64,000 nt of DNA from Heterotrichella gracilis (Eukaryota; Sar; Xanthophyceae; Tribonematales; Xanthonemataceae): assembly GCA_032358255.1 (NCBI GenBank), contig JAULBX010013541.1:1-64000 (forward strand), written 5' to 3'. Every line of letters begins with the position of its first letter. Within the stretch, counting starts at the first letter, position 1. A program made the position numbers and the translations under genes. The notes below the pieces were generated by a model that saw nothing but the letters and a program-made list of their open reading frames with translations, made no database searches and had not been told where the DNA came from. Below, in pieces: positions 43,001-58,000 of this stretch.

Positions 43001-46000
43001 GGCCACGTGAGATATCATCATCTTCAATACATGGGCAGCAGCAGCCTGGCATGTCCCCTATCACATCTCCCTCACCTGCTTGCAGCGTGACTGCCAGATT
43101 GCGGTTGACCGGCATGGTGATGGCCAGCGGCATCATGCGCACAAGGTGGGAGAAGTCGCGGCGGGCGGAGAAGGTCCTGCAGGGGGCCAGGGAAGCAGCA
43201 TCAAGGGGTAATTATCATTGAGCCCCAAAAACACAATTTGGCTGGTAGCCAGGCTACCCAGCGCATGGAATTGAGGGCAGGGATGGGGATGGGAGGCAGT
43301 GAAATTGCAATCCCAGGGGCACATTTTCACATGCTGGTCAGGCAGCCCACCCTGCGCTTGCTAACCCTAAGCCCTACAACCCACGCAGAGGCCGCCCACC
43401 TGAGCTTTGCCGCCGGCTGGTGGTGGCACAGGCGGATGAGCTGGTCGCACACGGATGCAAATTGCGTGAAAAGCGTGCGCCGGTCCTCGCCCGCGCACTT
43501 GCGCGCTGAGTTGACGATGATGGATGCGGCCTGCTGGCGGGCCTGTACTGTGGACTTGCTCACGGCGGCCAGAGCCCACAGGGCCTGCGCACAAGGGGGC
43601 ATACTTCAACAATTTTGACTTTCCATTGGACTTTTTCAGGATTACAGTGGAAATGACCTCAGAGGTGGTGTTTTGATGCGTTCTGCACTACAAGGGAATT
43701 TGCCAGACCTGCACAGCAAACTTGTCAGAGCTACAATCATGCAAAGAAGATATCATGCTTGTGCCCACATGCCCTGTCATAGACTTTCCCGCTTTCGAGC
43801 TGTTGCTTTGCACTTTCGATCTGACTCAAGCAGATATGATGCTTTGGCACCCCTCTGGAGGCTGTGCAGGGGTGTGTGATGATTGGCGCCCTTTGAAGTC
43901 TGGTAACCAAGCAGTTGAACCACTGGTGATTCACCCAATTGATTCAAATTGGTATTTCTTAAGATTTAAAAATCTGGACGAAAGTAATATCTTTTTTATT
44001 TTTCTGTCCACACTCACCTGCTGCGGGTAGTTCTGCGTGACCTGTGTGATGATTGACTTTGTGAGGCTGGCCACCTGCGGGTTGTGGTGGCACACGCGGC
44101 TGATGAGCTGGGGCAGCGCAAGCAGCCACGCGTACAGGGGCACGTGCTTGGCCAGCTGCTGCATCAGGGTGCCAACCTCGGTGGCAAGCTGGCGGTCCTG
44201 CAGGGGTGGGCGAGGTACAAACAAGCTCAATCTGGGGCATTTGCGGGTGGGTGGCTGGGTACCAGGGGACATTTGGTGCAGCGGAGCCCAGCAGCAGAGT
44301 TAAAATGGTGCCATGGTCAGACAAAGCTAAATGGGGCAGAAGTGTGCACCCTGGCTTGCGACCTGTCTGTACTTCTGAATGCAATTGTGGCTGGAAATGG
44401 GACACACATAGCCGCATGCTTTTGTGCACATGCGCCATGCCGCGCATCCCCCCACCCCCCACACACCTTGCTGCTGGTGCTGGTAGCCGCGGTTTCCGCC
44501 ACCAGGCTCCCGTAGTCGAACCACAGCGTCAGCATGCGCGGCAGCGCCTGGTGGATGTGGCGGTGGCCGTAGCGCACGCTCTGCCCGTAGTTGCGCAGCA
44601 CCTCTGGCAGGATCTCCAGGTAGGGCGTGTCTGTGCCGATCTGCACCCGTGCGCGGCCAACCAGGCGGTCCAGGCTGGGCTTGGCGGCGTCCACCTTGGA
44701 CTCCTGCAAGGGAGGGGGGGAGCGCAGGGCTTGCATAATTTGCTTAGAATTTATGATTTGATAGGGATTGTGTATGATGACAACATTCTTGTACAATGGG
44801 CCTTGGTTATGCTCAGCAGTCACACCATGCAATGCCATGGCTGCCGCAAAACAGCTACGCTCACAACTACCCCTGCCATGTCATCGCCATCAGCGACCGC
44901 CCCCCACACCCCACCTGTCTCTGCTTTGCGTCCCTCATGAGCTGGTCCAGGTAGCGTGCATAGTGGAAGTAGCCCTTCTCCCACTTGCCGTCGCTGGCAT
45001 GAGCCTGGGCAAACAGGTCTGCAGGGGGGAAGGGCGGGGGTTGGGGCGTGACTTGCTTGGGAGGATGCGGTGCAAATTGGGGTACAAATTGCAGCAGAAA
45101 GTGTCCATGAGCAATGGTGGCCGATGGCCGCCAAGGGCCATCCTGAAGCCGAAGCGTGCCTGTGCCATACTGCGTATGCGTGTCCAATGCCGCATGCGCT
45201 GGTCTGTGTGGTGCATTTGGGCCGCCCTTTCCCCCAGCCCACTCACTTGTGATGTCCTCCTTTGCCCCCTGCCCAGTCTCAGCCATCCAGCGCGCCAGCT
45301 GCAGCACCACCCTGGCCGCCCCCCTCTTTCGCTCCCCCTCGCTCTGCTGCGCCCACCCGCACAGCCGCCCCTTGTCACCCAGACGCTGAACTAGCTGCAC
45401 ACAGGAAACCCCACATTAGGGTTTTGATGCTGCACACAAGGGAACAACACGTGCAGGGTTTGAGGCGCATCCAGGGGAACAACATGTTAGGGGTTTTAGC
45501 AGCTCACAGAGAACAATTACATTCCACCATTGGATTTTTAAACCAAAAAATGCAAGAATTGCAAGCCCTCTCCGCCCTTATCACCCACCCCTTGCAGCTC
45601 CAGTATGGCCCTGTGCGGCGCCGATGTGTGCCACAGCAGCTTGGCGCGCTCCAGCTCAGCACCAGGCACCTGAGACAAGCACAGGCACAGGAGTGAACAC
45701 CATGCCGCTATGGCCACATGCACACAACCATGGGCATGCACAAAGACATCAACGCAATCGTTTGCTAAAACACTGAACGTGCACAATGACCATGTATTGG
45801 GGATCACAGCAATAGATAATACGAAACTGATGTACTCCAAAGCATGGAGAATCTATCTATTGCTGTGATAATAAATAACTATACGAATGATGTGGCGTGC
45901 ACACAAACCAGCAGGCCATATATTAGCAAGCCGTGTCGCTCTGAATACACAGATCCTGTGCAGGAGGCTATCTGAGTACCAGGGTTCAATTTACAGTCTA

Positions 46001-49000
46001 TGTCGTGGTGTGTCTTAGGGTTTGTTTGTTCACCTCCAGTGCCAGCGCGTGCAGCGTTGCGGTGAGGGCGGCGTCGTAGTGGCCAGTGGAGCGGCACAGC
46101 CTTGCCTGCTGCAGCCAGCACTGACCCGCATCAGCGACGGCACCCGCAGCCAGGGCCATCTGGCGGCGGACAGCCAGGATGGCCTCCTGTAGGGGTAGGG
46201 GGACAGGGGGGGTCACGGAGGGGGGGGGAAGAGCGATTGGGCATGAGGAGGATTGGGGAGGGACATCATCAAGCATGGGCCATTTGGCTGCCAACCACCC
46301 TTATCATGACAGGTTGCCGTACACAAGTGGCAAAATTCACAGACACCTCCATTTCCTGCGAAATCGGTAGCAGCTGAGACACCAGACCACAGCAATATTT
46401 AAGAACCTGCCACATCCCACGCCACCCCCGCACCTGTGTAGTGATTGACGACTGCGTGACTGCCAGCCTCTCCTCCCATCGCAGCAGCCTGCCACGCTCC
46501 TTGGGGCCCTGACCACCTTTAGACTGCAGGAGACAAGGGGGTAATGATAACCGGGCAAGGTCTTTACCGTGGGTGGGAGCGCTGTACAGCATGTATGAAG
46601 AGACATTCATGCAGATTCAACGCCTAGGTACAACTAGCTTCCACCTGATACCCACCATTCCAATCACACCAAACCTGCAGTAAGTGTGACCTCTGTATAA
46701 TGCAAAGACAATAATACAGAATAAAAACCTATGTACAAACCGCTGCACATAGTAACCACCATTCCCACCACCACCCACCTGCAGCAGCTGCGCAGTGTCG
46801 CTGATCTCCTGCAGGATGTGCAGCTTGACCAGGGAGGGGTAGGCACGTGAGTAGGACTCCATGCTGGCGGCGGACAGTGGCCCCATCACATCCATGCGCG
46901 CGGCTTCAAGCTTGGAGGGGACCAGGCCACCTGCGCGGTCCTGCAGGGGTGGGGAGGTTGGCTTCTTGGTTGGGGGCTGCTAGGGCATGGGTGCAAGAAA
47001 GGGGGCGGGGCACATGACATCCATGCGCATGGCGTCGAGCTTGGAGGGGGGCCCAGGCAGTCTGTTACGGATAGGGAGTGGATGAGGTGGAGTAGAGGTA
47101 GAGTGACGACCACTTGCTCCACAATAAAAAGCACATTGGGTCCGCGTGGACCCTATTGGCACACATTGGGTTAGGTCTATGGTTCAATATTTCCAGCACC
47201 ACCACAACGCCGCCTCGCCGCCTCTCCACCAGCACATTCCCCACACCAGCCTCCCCTCCCCCCAACCCACCCACCTGCACCGCCACCAGCAGCCTGCCCA
47301 GCTGCACCTCCCAGCGCTCCTCCGAGTCCAGGCGCCCCACCTCCCCCACACCCCCCAGCTGGCGGCGCAGCACCTCCCAGCGACCAAGGCGCCAGGCGGC
47401 AGCGGTGGCGCACGCAGCAAGCTCGGAGCGTACGCGGCCTGCGGGACAGTGGGGGGGTAGGGTGGAGTGGGGGGCGATGGGTAGTGTGGTATAAGGTCAG
47501 GCACAATTGAATGATGGTGGGCACGGGGGGACATGCATGCAAAATGCAGATGCTGGACCATGTGCATGGAGGCACATGGCTCACCAATAAGGTTCACTTG
47601 GTCCGAGAACTTATTCATATTATGAAGCAGAGGTCTTGCACATAAAGAGGCAGGGATTTGTTAACCAATGCACTGAGGAAATCCCGGGATCGACAGTACT
47701 TTTCTTTTCTTGGTCCTACTCGTGCGCACCTTGTGCCTCCCTCCTTGCCTCCTGCTGCCACCCCTCCGCCTGCGCCAGCGCCCCCTCCCAGTGGCCCATG
47801 TGCAGCAGGCAGCGCAGGTAGCCACGCGCATCGGGCTGCAGCCCGCGCTGGCCGCTGGTGGCGCCAGGTGGCGCCCCACCGCCAGATGGCGCACTGCTGG
47901 TGGAGCCAGATGGTGCTCCGATACTGGTGCCAGGTGGCACGCTGGCGGTGCCCCCCGCCTGGCGCTGCTGCAGGGCCTGGGAGGGAGTGGGGTTGGTGGG
48001 GTGAGGGCGGTGCGCAAGGGGCGGAGATGGGGTGGCGTGGAAAGGTGTGCCAGGGGTGGGGTAGGAGCTGTGTGTGTGCTAAGGGGGGGGCTTTAAAACC
48101 CATGACGAGGGTGGGGCAACACAGATCATGGTGACTCACTTGTTACACAGCTGCACCGCGGGGCACTGTCAAATGAGGGATGCAAGCCGCGGTCTTTGGG
48201 GTCTAGGGTTTGGCTGTACTAAAAGCCCCTGCATGCACGCCCCCCCCCACCTTGTGTGCCCCAATCGAATTTGAGGATGCAGCGCAGCAGCACTTCCCAC
48301 CACCCACAGGGTGGCTTAGTAGTGTCGGGGTAAAATACTAATAAAAACCACGGTACCTGTTCATGCAGCGCCAGCGCCTCCGCCCACTGGCCCGCCTTCT
48401 CCGCCGCCAGCACCTGGTCGTGAGGTCGAGGCCCACCGCCACGCAGGCGCACCAGGCCCGCAAGCCCATCTGGCTCCTCAAGCATGCGGTACACATCCTG
48501 GGGAGGAGTGGCATGGGGCGTTAAGGTGGGTGGGGTACAGAAGCGGGTGGTACGCATGTGGACATATGGGGACAGCATGTGGGGCCCAATGTGGTGCGGG
48601 GGTAGGGATGCAGTTGCAAGTACCCACCGCACATTCTAGGTCTGGGTCCTCACCTTCTTATCCTAAACCAGGGCTCACTACCTTACCATTACCTTAGGCA
48701 AGGGTACCTGAGATCCTTACCAATACCCTACTTTAGGGCACCCACCTGCAAGAAGCACACCTCCTCGTCGCTGTACTGCACGCTGGCGTGGCGGGAGGTG
48801 GGGTTGAGACCGCCGCCGTGCACCTGGAGACACAGGAGGGACATGGTGAGGGTGACATGGGTAGGGATCAGGATTTCGCAACGTAGGAGTCCAGGCTCCA
48901 GCAACACATTTGCGGTGTGCTCTCCTGGGTTGCAAATAGCTGCCAAAGCAGGGAGGGGGTGCGCACGGCCCTCGTTCCCACTAATTTATTAGAGGCTAAC

Positions 49001-52000
49001 AGCGGTGCATCTGACATTGATCATGTGTCCACGCCCGCCACAGACCATTTATCTGCACTCGCGATCACCAACCCTCCTGCCCTCAATATACTCCCCCTCC
49101 CCCCCCCAATCCCCACCTACCCACACCCACCTGTCTGACGTGCGCCTCGTAGTACAGCAGCGCGCGTGCATGCGCCCCCGCCTTGGCCGCAGCGTATGCC
49201 AGCAGGTCCTTGGGGATGGACGACAGCAGCGCGCGCACGTAGGGCGGGGGGGAGTCGGCACAGGCGCTGCCGCCGTCGTCACTGGTGCGTGCGCTGGCAC
49301 CAGACAGGCCGGAGGCTGGGGGGCGCAGGGGATAAGGGTTTAGGGTTTTGTGCGGGGGCGCACAGTGTGACATGTGAAGCTCATGCTGGGGCCTGCGGGC
49401 TCAGGATTTAGAATTTAATGTCCTGGATTTTATTGTTTATTTGCTGGCACAGCCCCTGTCTCATCTCAACCCATTGGCCAAGGGTGCATATGCACCTCGA
49501 AAGTCATAGCATGTAGGGTTTCAGGGTTTCTGGCTCTACCTGTTGGCACCGCCCCTGGCTTTGCCTCCTCCACCCACTTGCCCAGCGTGTCCATGAGCGT
49601 GAACACCGCCTGCACAGCCAGCCCCCCCTCCTTGCTGCGGTGGCCGGACCTCAGCACCTCTGCCAGCTCAGCACCAACCTGGGAGCAGCCCACAGGTCAT
49701 GGTAAGTACGTGCATTACAGGTTTGAAGCCAGATTAGCATGCCTGGATATGCCTCACCCCAGTCTGAGAGCCAAGGCTTGTCTGACACTGTTGACGGTGT
49801 GGCAGATGGTGGCCAACCCATCCTGCCGTTTACCGCAATTTCCAAAGGTGATGATATTGGCATTGAAACCAAAACCCCAGGCAGAGGACAAGCCAAAGGT
49901 GAGGGAAATACAAGCAATGGTGGTAAAGTCATGAGGCAAGCTGCAGGCTGCAGGCAGCGTGCACCCACCTCCGAACACGCCGCCTGTCCGCCTCCCGCCA
50001 CGCAGCTGTGCACTATGTATGGGAGCAGGAACAGCGCGATGGGTATGTCCTTGCGCAGCGCGGGTATGCAGGCGCGGAAGAGGGTCAGGCGCGGGCCTGC
50101 GGGGGTGGAGATGGGATTCAGGTGAAGGAAGATGTTGGCATGAATGATAGTTTCTGGGGGAGCAAAGCGCGGGATTGGGTGGGGCGGGGCAAGGGTGATA
50201 CGATAATAGTAGGACTATTATTATCTTATTACCCTTTGGCGGGGACCTGTGATGGGCTCGTCATTGACACCCGCATGGCCCCAGCAGGATCATGGCCTGT
50301 ACGGCCTGTGAATGTCCACTGACCCTGGTAGGGTATTCACTTAGGGAATCTTCCCCAGATTGCATCACCTCAATAGGATAATCCCTGAAAAGCCTACTTT
50401 CCACCCCCGCACCTGCTGCATGGAACACCATGAGCTGCATGGCCCTAGCAGGGTAGACCCTACAGGCTGCACAATGCCCCCGCACCTGCCGCGTGGTACT
50501 CTATGAGCTGCTTGACCCTAGCAGGGTAGACCCTACAGGCTACATGACCCTAGCATGTTAAACCCTACAGGCTGCATGCGCCACCCGCACCTGCCGCGTG
50601 GTACTCAATGAGTTGCTTGATCCACCGCTCCAGCCAGCGCCTGAACGACATGTGCGGCTGCGAGTTGAACACCACCCCGCGGGGCGTGTTTGCATACACC
50701 TTGAGCTCGTACTTGGAGTCAAGGTAGGGCCGCACCACCGCCTGCACGTCTGGCGGCAGCAGCGCAAACAGCGCGTTGTGGGTGGAGGCGCTGGGGGGGG
50801 AGGTGGTGCTGGAGGGCTTGCGGGACGGCTTGGGGGCGGAGGTTGCGGCCAGGGATGGTCCAGGCAGCTCCTCGCGATAGTGCTTGAGCAGTTCCTGGCG
50901 GGTGAGGGTTTGGAGTTTGGGTCTGGGGAGAGTAGTTGGGGAAATTCTGCCATAGCACCACTGCGCCCTTCCCCACATCGTCACTATCCTTGCCACTTTG
51001 CCATCGTCTTCACCCCTTCGTCACTGCTTTTGCCATATCATAGCAAAAAAAGTGGGGAAGTGGCGAAGACGGCGGTGAAGTGGCAAAAACGGTGCCAAAA
51101 TGGGGATTGATGAAGTGGCAAACTGGCAAAGATTGTAGCAAATTGGGGCAACGTGGCAATGTAGGCACTTGCTGGTCGTGTCCCAGCAGGATTCCTGTTC
51201 CTCCCTTACACACACCCAACCTGTACTGCTGCACATCCATCGCCCAGCACAGCAACCAGGGTACAGGGTAAGGTTTAGGGTTTCTCACCTCCCCCCGATC
51301 CCCCGCCAGTAGGACAAACGCGGGAATTGGAGTTCACGGCCTTGATGCCTGTGAACAGACGTGGCCCCATGTCGGTGCTGCAGGTCAGTGCCACATCCAG
51401 CCTCACCAAATGCCTATTGACGAGCGCCAATAGCACCTCCTCGCCCCACAGCAAGAATACAGGGCAAGTTCAGGGTTTCCACCTGTAGGGTTTAGGGTTT
51501 CCACCGTGCTCCCCACCTGTATCGCGAACGTGGCCCCATCCAGCTGCTGCAGGTCGGTCGCGCATCGCAGCAGCCGCACCAGGTGGCGGTTGACCAGCGC
51601 CACCAGCAGCTCCTCCTCGCCCCGTAGCATGACAGCTGGCGGCTCCAGGCGCAGCTGCAGGCGGGCGGGGTCGATGGCCCCCAGCAGGCCCAGGCACTCG
51701 CCGCACAGCTGCTGGGCGATCAGGGACTGGGGGGAGTGCGCCTGGGGGCGGGAGGGGTGGGTGGAGGGGTGGTGAGGGGTGCTACGGAGTTCCTATATTG
51801 CTACGCAGCAGGGGTGAACATGTACAAGTGCAGCAGTGCCTTTAACGACTCCACCTGCCCTTCAAGACTCCATTTGGCGCTCAGGCAAACAACCGCCAGT
51901 TCACCACTGTTGATACACCCCCACATCATCTCCTGCAACCCCCCTGCTATGCATCGCAGCAACCCATGCGCCTGTACCCCAACCCCTCCCCACCTCAGGG

Positions 52001-55000
52001 TCGCAGCACTTCATGAGCGCCAGCACCATGTCAGACAGAAGCTGCGCCCTCCCGCTCCCGCCTGTGGCCACCGCCGCCACAGCGCTGGCACCCAGCAGGG
52101 CGGCCAGCCATGCGCGGTTGCCATGCAGAAAATCCCTCAGCTCCTGCAGCGCGGTGGCGCGCACTCCCAGGGACTCGTGGCGCAGGGATTCAAGGATGAG
52201 CAGCGCCTGCGGAAGAAATCAGATTAAAAAGAAGGATTTTTACAGAATGAGCAGCGCCCTGCAGATCAAGGAGGTGCCGTGGGGACATGTCCAGCGGCAT
52301 CGTCAGCTCCCCTAGCTTCACCTGGATCTAGGGTACCGCTAGGGTTTTCGAGCCGGCAGCTCTCACCCCCACCCACCTGCTCGTCCAGCACCATCTTCCC
52401 CCTCAGCTCCCCCAGCTTCTCCTTCACCCGGGCCAGGTGGGGCACGCTGGGCAGCAGCGGCATGCCACGCAGGGAGTCGCCCAGCACGCCCCGGTTGACC
52501 ACCACCAGCTCCTCAAGCACCACCGCAGCAGCCTCGGCAACGGGGCCAGCCTCCTGAAGCGCATCCACGAGCACCACCACAACCTGTGGGGAGCGCGATG
52601 GGTCACAATCTGTGGCCACAGTGGTATGACAACGAACATGTTATTCTTAGATGCGCAGGCGTTTTATTTTAAGCTCAACGGCCCACCCGCAGCCGCCGCA
52701 ACTGCGCGGCATGTACCCACCCAAAGGCTATGTTCCCCATACCCTACACCCCACATGGCGAGTACTCCCCCCACCCCATCCACCCCCCCACCCACCTGGT
52801 TCACAATCCCCTTGAGCTGCTCCGGCCCCTCCACTGCCAGGCTCTGTATCAACAGCAGCCACGCAGCCAGCGCCTGAAGCTTGAGCTCCCGCCTCCCCGC
52901 CCGGTGCAGCGCAGCGGTCAGCAGCACCATGAGCTGAGGCAGGAAGTTGCGGATGTAGCGCCCCGCCAGGCGGATCATGACCATGAGCGCGCGCTGGACC
53001 TCCATGGGGGTGGTGTGCTCCGCAACGGTGTTGGGGCGGGGTGGTGCGGTGTTGCCCGCGGGCTGTAACGCGTCCAGGTCGTCCCCTAGCTGCTTGAGGA
53101 TGCGGGTGAGGTGGTCGCCGTCTGCGGGTGGGGGGTGGGGGGTGAGGGGGGGGTCCAGGGGTTTCAGCACATGATGGCACTGAAAGGGACGGGGATTTTG
53201 CGCCTGAAAATACATATAATATTTTGCTTACAATGCACAGCAAAGGTGACAATTAATGATATATATCTATTCAACGGAAATCCGGAAACCTTCGAAATTG
53301 TAATGGATTACCACATCAACAGGATTCATAGCATATACCAATGGGACAGCACATCATTTATACCCTCCGCCCCACCCCCCACCTGCCAGAAAGTCCTCCA
53401 CGGAGCATGTGCCCCCCCCGATGCGGCTCAGCTCGTGCAGCATCTTATGCGCGCGCGACTGCACCGCCTGCGGCAGCGCCACCCCGCCATCCCACTCCAC
53501 CGAGGCCCCCGCCTGTCGCACGATGTCCATGGTGATGTGGCGCATGTTTGCCCCCACGTAGGCGATGAACTCCTCGCCCAGCAGGCCCTCCATGAAGGCC
53601 ATGAAGGAGTCAAAGTTGTCGCTGCCTGCGGATGTAATGTGGTGGGAGTGGGGGCCATGCGGGGTCGATCGTGGTTGGATGAGGGAGTGGCCGCACATGT
53701 TGGAGCATGTCTTGTGTATGCCTGGCGTGTCACGCCATCCGCTGCATTGGCCTGGCCTGCCCAGCGCGGACACGTTACTCCTACAAAACAAAACATAAAT
53801 CCCACACACCCGCATGCATGGCTCCACTTGTGCTCATTGCCGCACTTCAGGGTTCACGATCCCTACAAAAACCCTTCCCTCCCAATCCCGCCCCGCTCAC
53901 CCTCGTACAGGTACTTTGCCACCACATGGTGCCCGTGCTCCTGCATCATGGCCTGCACATTCACGCCCAGCGTGGCCGCAAGCACGCCCAGCGACCCGCG
54001 GTCCTCGTCCTCTATCAGGCGGGGCAGTGCGGATGGCAGCACGCGCAGGGTGAGCTGGGGCGCAGCCATGGACAAAAGCTCGGCAAGCTCGCCTGCAAGT
54101 TGGGGAAGGGGGTGACGGGGGGGTCAGGGAGGGTTTTGCGTGAGGGTTTGGGAGAAGCCGCGCCCTTAGGTTGCGCGTGCAAGAACGTAGTGTGTGAGGA
54201 ACGGCAGGGTTTGGGGCAGTGTAGGGATGGAAATGTTTGGCCTGCGCTGATGTACTAGGAAAATAATAATCGTCTTGATGCATACATAAAAATGAAATGG
54301 ATGACAACAACACATTTACATGATAAGAAAATCACGTCAACATCGACAACAACAAACATCCACCACTTACCCAGCACCTCCTGTCCTCGCCCCAGGTTGC
54401 GGCCTATGTACTCCAGCAGGCGGGGGGAGGTGAACACAAGCTGGCGCAGGGGCAGGCCGCACGCACGGGCCACACCTGCAGGCCACAAACACACAGATCA
54501 ACAATATATACAAAACGGAAACCACAGCCCCGCCTTCTGCTCAACCCGGTCCAAACAATGTGTCACCATGACTCCCTTGTGAATGGTCCATAAGCGTGCA
54601 GGCATGAGGCTACCAAGTTTCTGTACGTTTGAAAATCATGTCGTAAATTTCAAATTTATCACTAAGAGTTTGAACAGTCGTTGCTCGTATATTTGAAGAT
54701 TTCACAATACCAATACTTCCCCCCTACACCACCGCACCACCCCTACACCCCACCTTGCAGCAGCTCCGACGCGGCTGCCCTCACGCATGGGTCCTGGTCC
54801 ACCAGGCGTGCCACCAGCACCGCCAGCATGAGCAGCCGCGCGCTGGGGCTGGTGGCGCAGCTGCCTGCAGCACCCACCGCCACCACCAGGCTCTCACGCA
54901 CGCTGCCACCGCCCTCACCCTCCACACACGCCTTCAGCTCCTGAAAAATGGCACAAACAAGGGGGGGGTTAAGAAGGCAGGAGGGTGGCATTTGCCTCCT

Positions 55001-58000
55001 GCATATGCGCACTGCCCCTTGATTTGATTTATTCTATTTTTCTTTCTCAGAAGTTGCATCTGATTAGAGCCGTGCCGCAAATGCATGTGGCGACCTTGCT
55101 ACCATAACCACCGCCACCGCCACAACCCCAGCCACCACCATCACCAGGTCACCCCCTGCGCACCTCCAGCCGCTGCCACCACCACCACCTACCACCTCCC
55201 CCAGCCACCCACCTGCAGCAGCTTGAACTCCGCCACCATCCCCTCGCCCTCCCCACCCCCCTCCCCAACCAGCCGCCCCACCACCGAGGCCTGCACCAGC
55301 TCAGGCGCACAGGTGGCGGCGCAGGAGCGGGTGGTGTGGCTGGGGCCCCCCGCCAGCGCCAGGTACGTGGGCAGCAGCTGGGGGTGCAGTTCCAGCAGGG
55401 GCACGTGGTGCAGCTGGCGGGACAGGGCCATCATGGCGGCGACCTGCACCAAAATAAGTTCTAAAATTAACGTGATGTGTACCTGGCAGGGGCGTGTGGC
55501 TGGACCTGCATCGACCTGCATCAAACACATGTGGAATTCCTCTGTAATGTTATGCTGGTTTACATATCAAGAAGGGGTGTGTGGCGCAATTGGCCAACAG
55601 AGCCATTTACGAGGGCAACCCGCACGAAGCAAGAAGTGTTCCCTGGCTACTCCTTTTTATGACCTTTCCTTTTTTACATACTACTTCATCTATACTACGA
55701 GTGACACATATGCACATCCCTTAATCATACATCATTACCTTGCACTCCTCTTTCTCCCCCTCCACCGCCACCCCCTGGCACGCCCCCAGCACCTGCAGCA
55801 GCCACTCGCCATCCGGCTGCCACACACCGCCACCCCCACCCACCACCCCTTCCACCGGCTGCATCACCCGCCAGACATCGATGCACTGCCCGCTCACACA
55901 GGCGCTGCTCACAGCCTTGCAGGCCCACAGCCAGTGGGCCATGGGGTGCACCCCGCTGTGCAGCGCGCACAAAACCCTTAGGGTTTGGCGTGCCACGTGG
56001 GGGTCGGGGTCGCGCATCAGATTCTTGAGGATGTCAAACCCGCCCGCCCAGTGCTGCAGGGGGTTCTGCCGCATGGACACCCTATGTGGGAGATCAACCG
56101 TTTCAAACCCCAAATGATTATCCTAGACCCCCAACTTTACATACCCCGTTGTCTTATGGGCCACGTAGTTCTATCTGGACCAGCAGCATTACATTACGTA
56201 CCAATCATGGGTCAAGGATAGGTAAGTGTCAGCAATGCCATCCACTTGCCTGCAGAATGTGTGGTGGTGCAGGAAGGGCGCCAGCGAGGCCGCAGCCAGG
56301 CGGACCAGCGGGTCCCCACCCACCGCCGCGCCATCAACTATCTTGAGCAGCGCCTTGGCCAGGCGAGGCTCCTCCACGCATCCCAGGATGAGGCACCCGC
56401 ACGCCACCCGCAGCCCCGCCACGCGGCAGTGCTGCAGCAATACGGCGAGCTCGCCAGCGCCTGCTGAGGGGTAGGGGGAGGGTAAGGGTTTGCAGTGCGG
56501 AGTGTGGCCAAGGCACGGTAGGGGACCTGCATACCCTATTGTCCCACCCAAAAAGCATCAACTGGGATGGAGTCACTTGTGCATGCATAACCCTTGATCA
56601 ATGGCGCACGCACCCGGCCTGGCTATGCCCTTGCGCCATGCAAAAACAGCGCACAGAAACCCTGCATGTATGGCATTAAAAATCCTATATTCTGCAGTGG
56701 CGCACATACCTGGCCCTTGGCTCTGCCCTTGCGCCCCGCTGGGTTCCACCGCCAGCTCCCCCATGGTGGGACCCATGATCTTTGGCAGCAGCTTCACAAG
56801 GTGGGGCAGCAGCGGGGCCAGGCAGGGTCCCAGGAAGGACAGGCGGTCCAGGGGGTGTAGCATACACGAGGCGGCAAGGTAGGCGTCCAAAGTGCCTGCA
56901 GCGGGGCTGCTAGGTTAGTAGGTGCAAAAGCTACAGTCATACTCAAACCCCAGGTGGTGACCTGCAGTTACGAGAAAGGCTTCCAAGCTGCCGATGATGC
57001 CGCTGAGTATGCCACCTCCAGCACCACCTCAATAAACCCAGCCTGATGCGATTAAATGCGCCACCTCCACTACCTTCACCAAAAGCTCATCACCCGCACC
57101 AATTCCCCCCACACCCTCTCCGCAATAAACCCACCTAGCATTATGTAGCTGTCATGAATGATGCCGCCAACCACAGCAATCCCAACTCCGCCTCCAGTAG
57201 CCTGCAGCGCGCGGGCGGCGAGTCCTGCTATACCCGGCATCTGTGGTGCCTGGCGCGTAATTGCCGCTTGCACGGTCCGGATCACACCCTCAGCAAGCCC
57301 AGGCTGCCAGCCCAGGCCGCCAGCAGCCTGCAAGGAGCACAAATGCAGCCGCAGGATCAGCAGGGCGCAGATGCGTGGGAGGCATAAGTACAAGAACGTA
57401 GTCAATTGGCTTGACAGAGTGATCAAGCAGGCGGATTCTGCGCAGGCCATAAGGTGAGTACTCGCAGTTAAGTTTGTAAGGCGCAGCGTGGACAGCGAGG
57501 TGCACAGGGGCGTGTTAGCAAGGCTGGTCATAAATCCTGCCTTAAACACCATCCCACTATGCTCTGCCCTATTGTACCCTTCGTACCTCTGGCCCCGCCT
57601 GCGTGAGCGTGCACAGGTGCTCCAGTGACTCCAGCAGCAGCGCGCTGGGTGCTGCGCCCCCGCCGCCCTCTGCACCGGGTCCCTCAGCTTGGTCCAGGGA
57701 TAGCTGCTGGCTGGCGGAGGGGGGTGCGGAGGGTGGGGCGACGACCTTGGTGAGCCTGCGATGCCCGCCGGGCAATGAGAAATGCAAAGCAGTGGTACAC
57801 ACTACGTACAGTGCATGTCCCAGTTGGAGCACGTGGCATATAAAAAGCACAACCTTAGGTAGCAGTCAAGGTCCAATTACCAAGTCACCACAACCAACCA
57901 TGTCCAAGGAATGATAACATCTAGCAACATGCACGATGCCATCAGGATGGTGGCACAGTGCGGTTGTGGCAACCATGGATGATCTGCATGCGGTGCCAGC

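Noticed and set aside
55570-55640. tRNA-like A box (TGGCGCAATTGG)
   Set aside because: No matching B box, anticodon arm or acceptor stem could be found.
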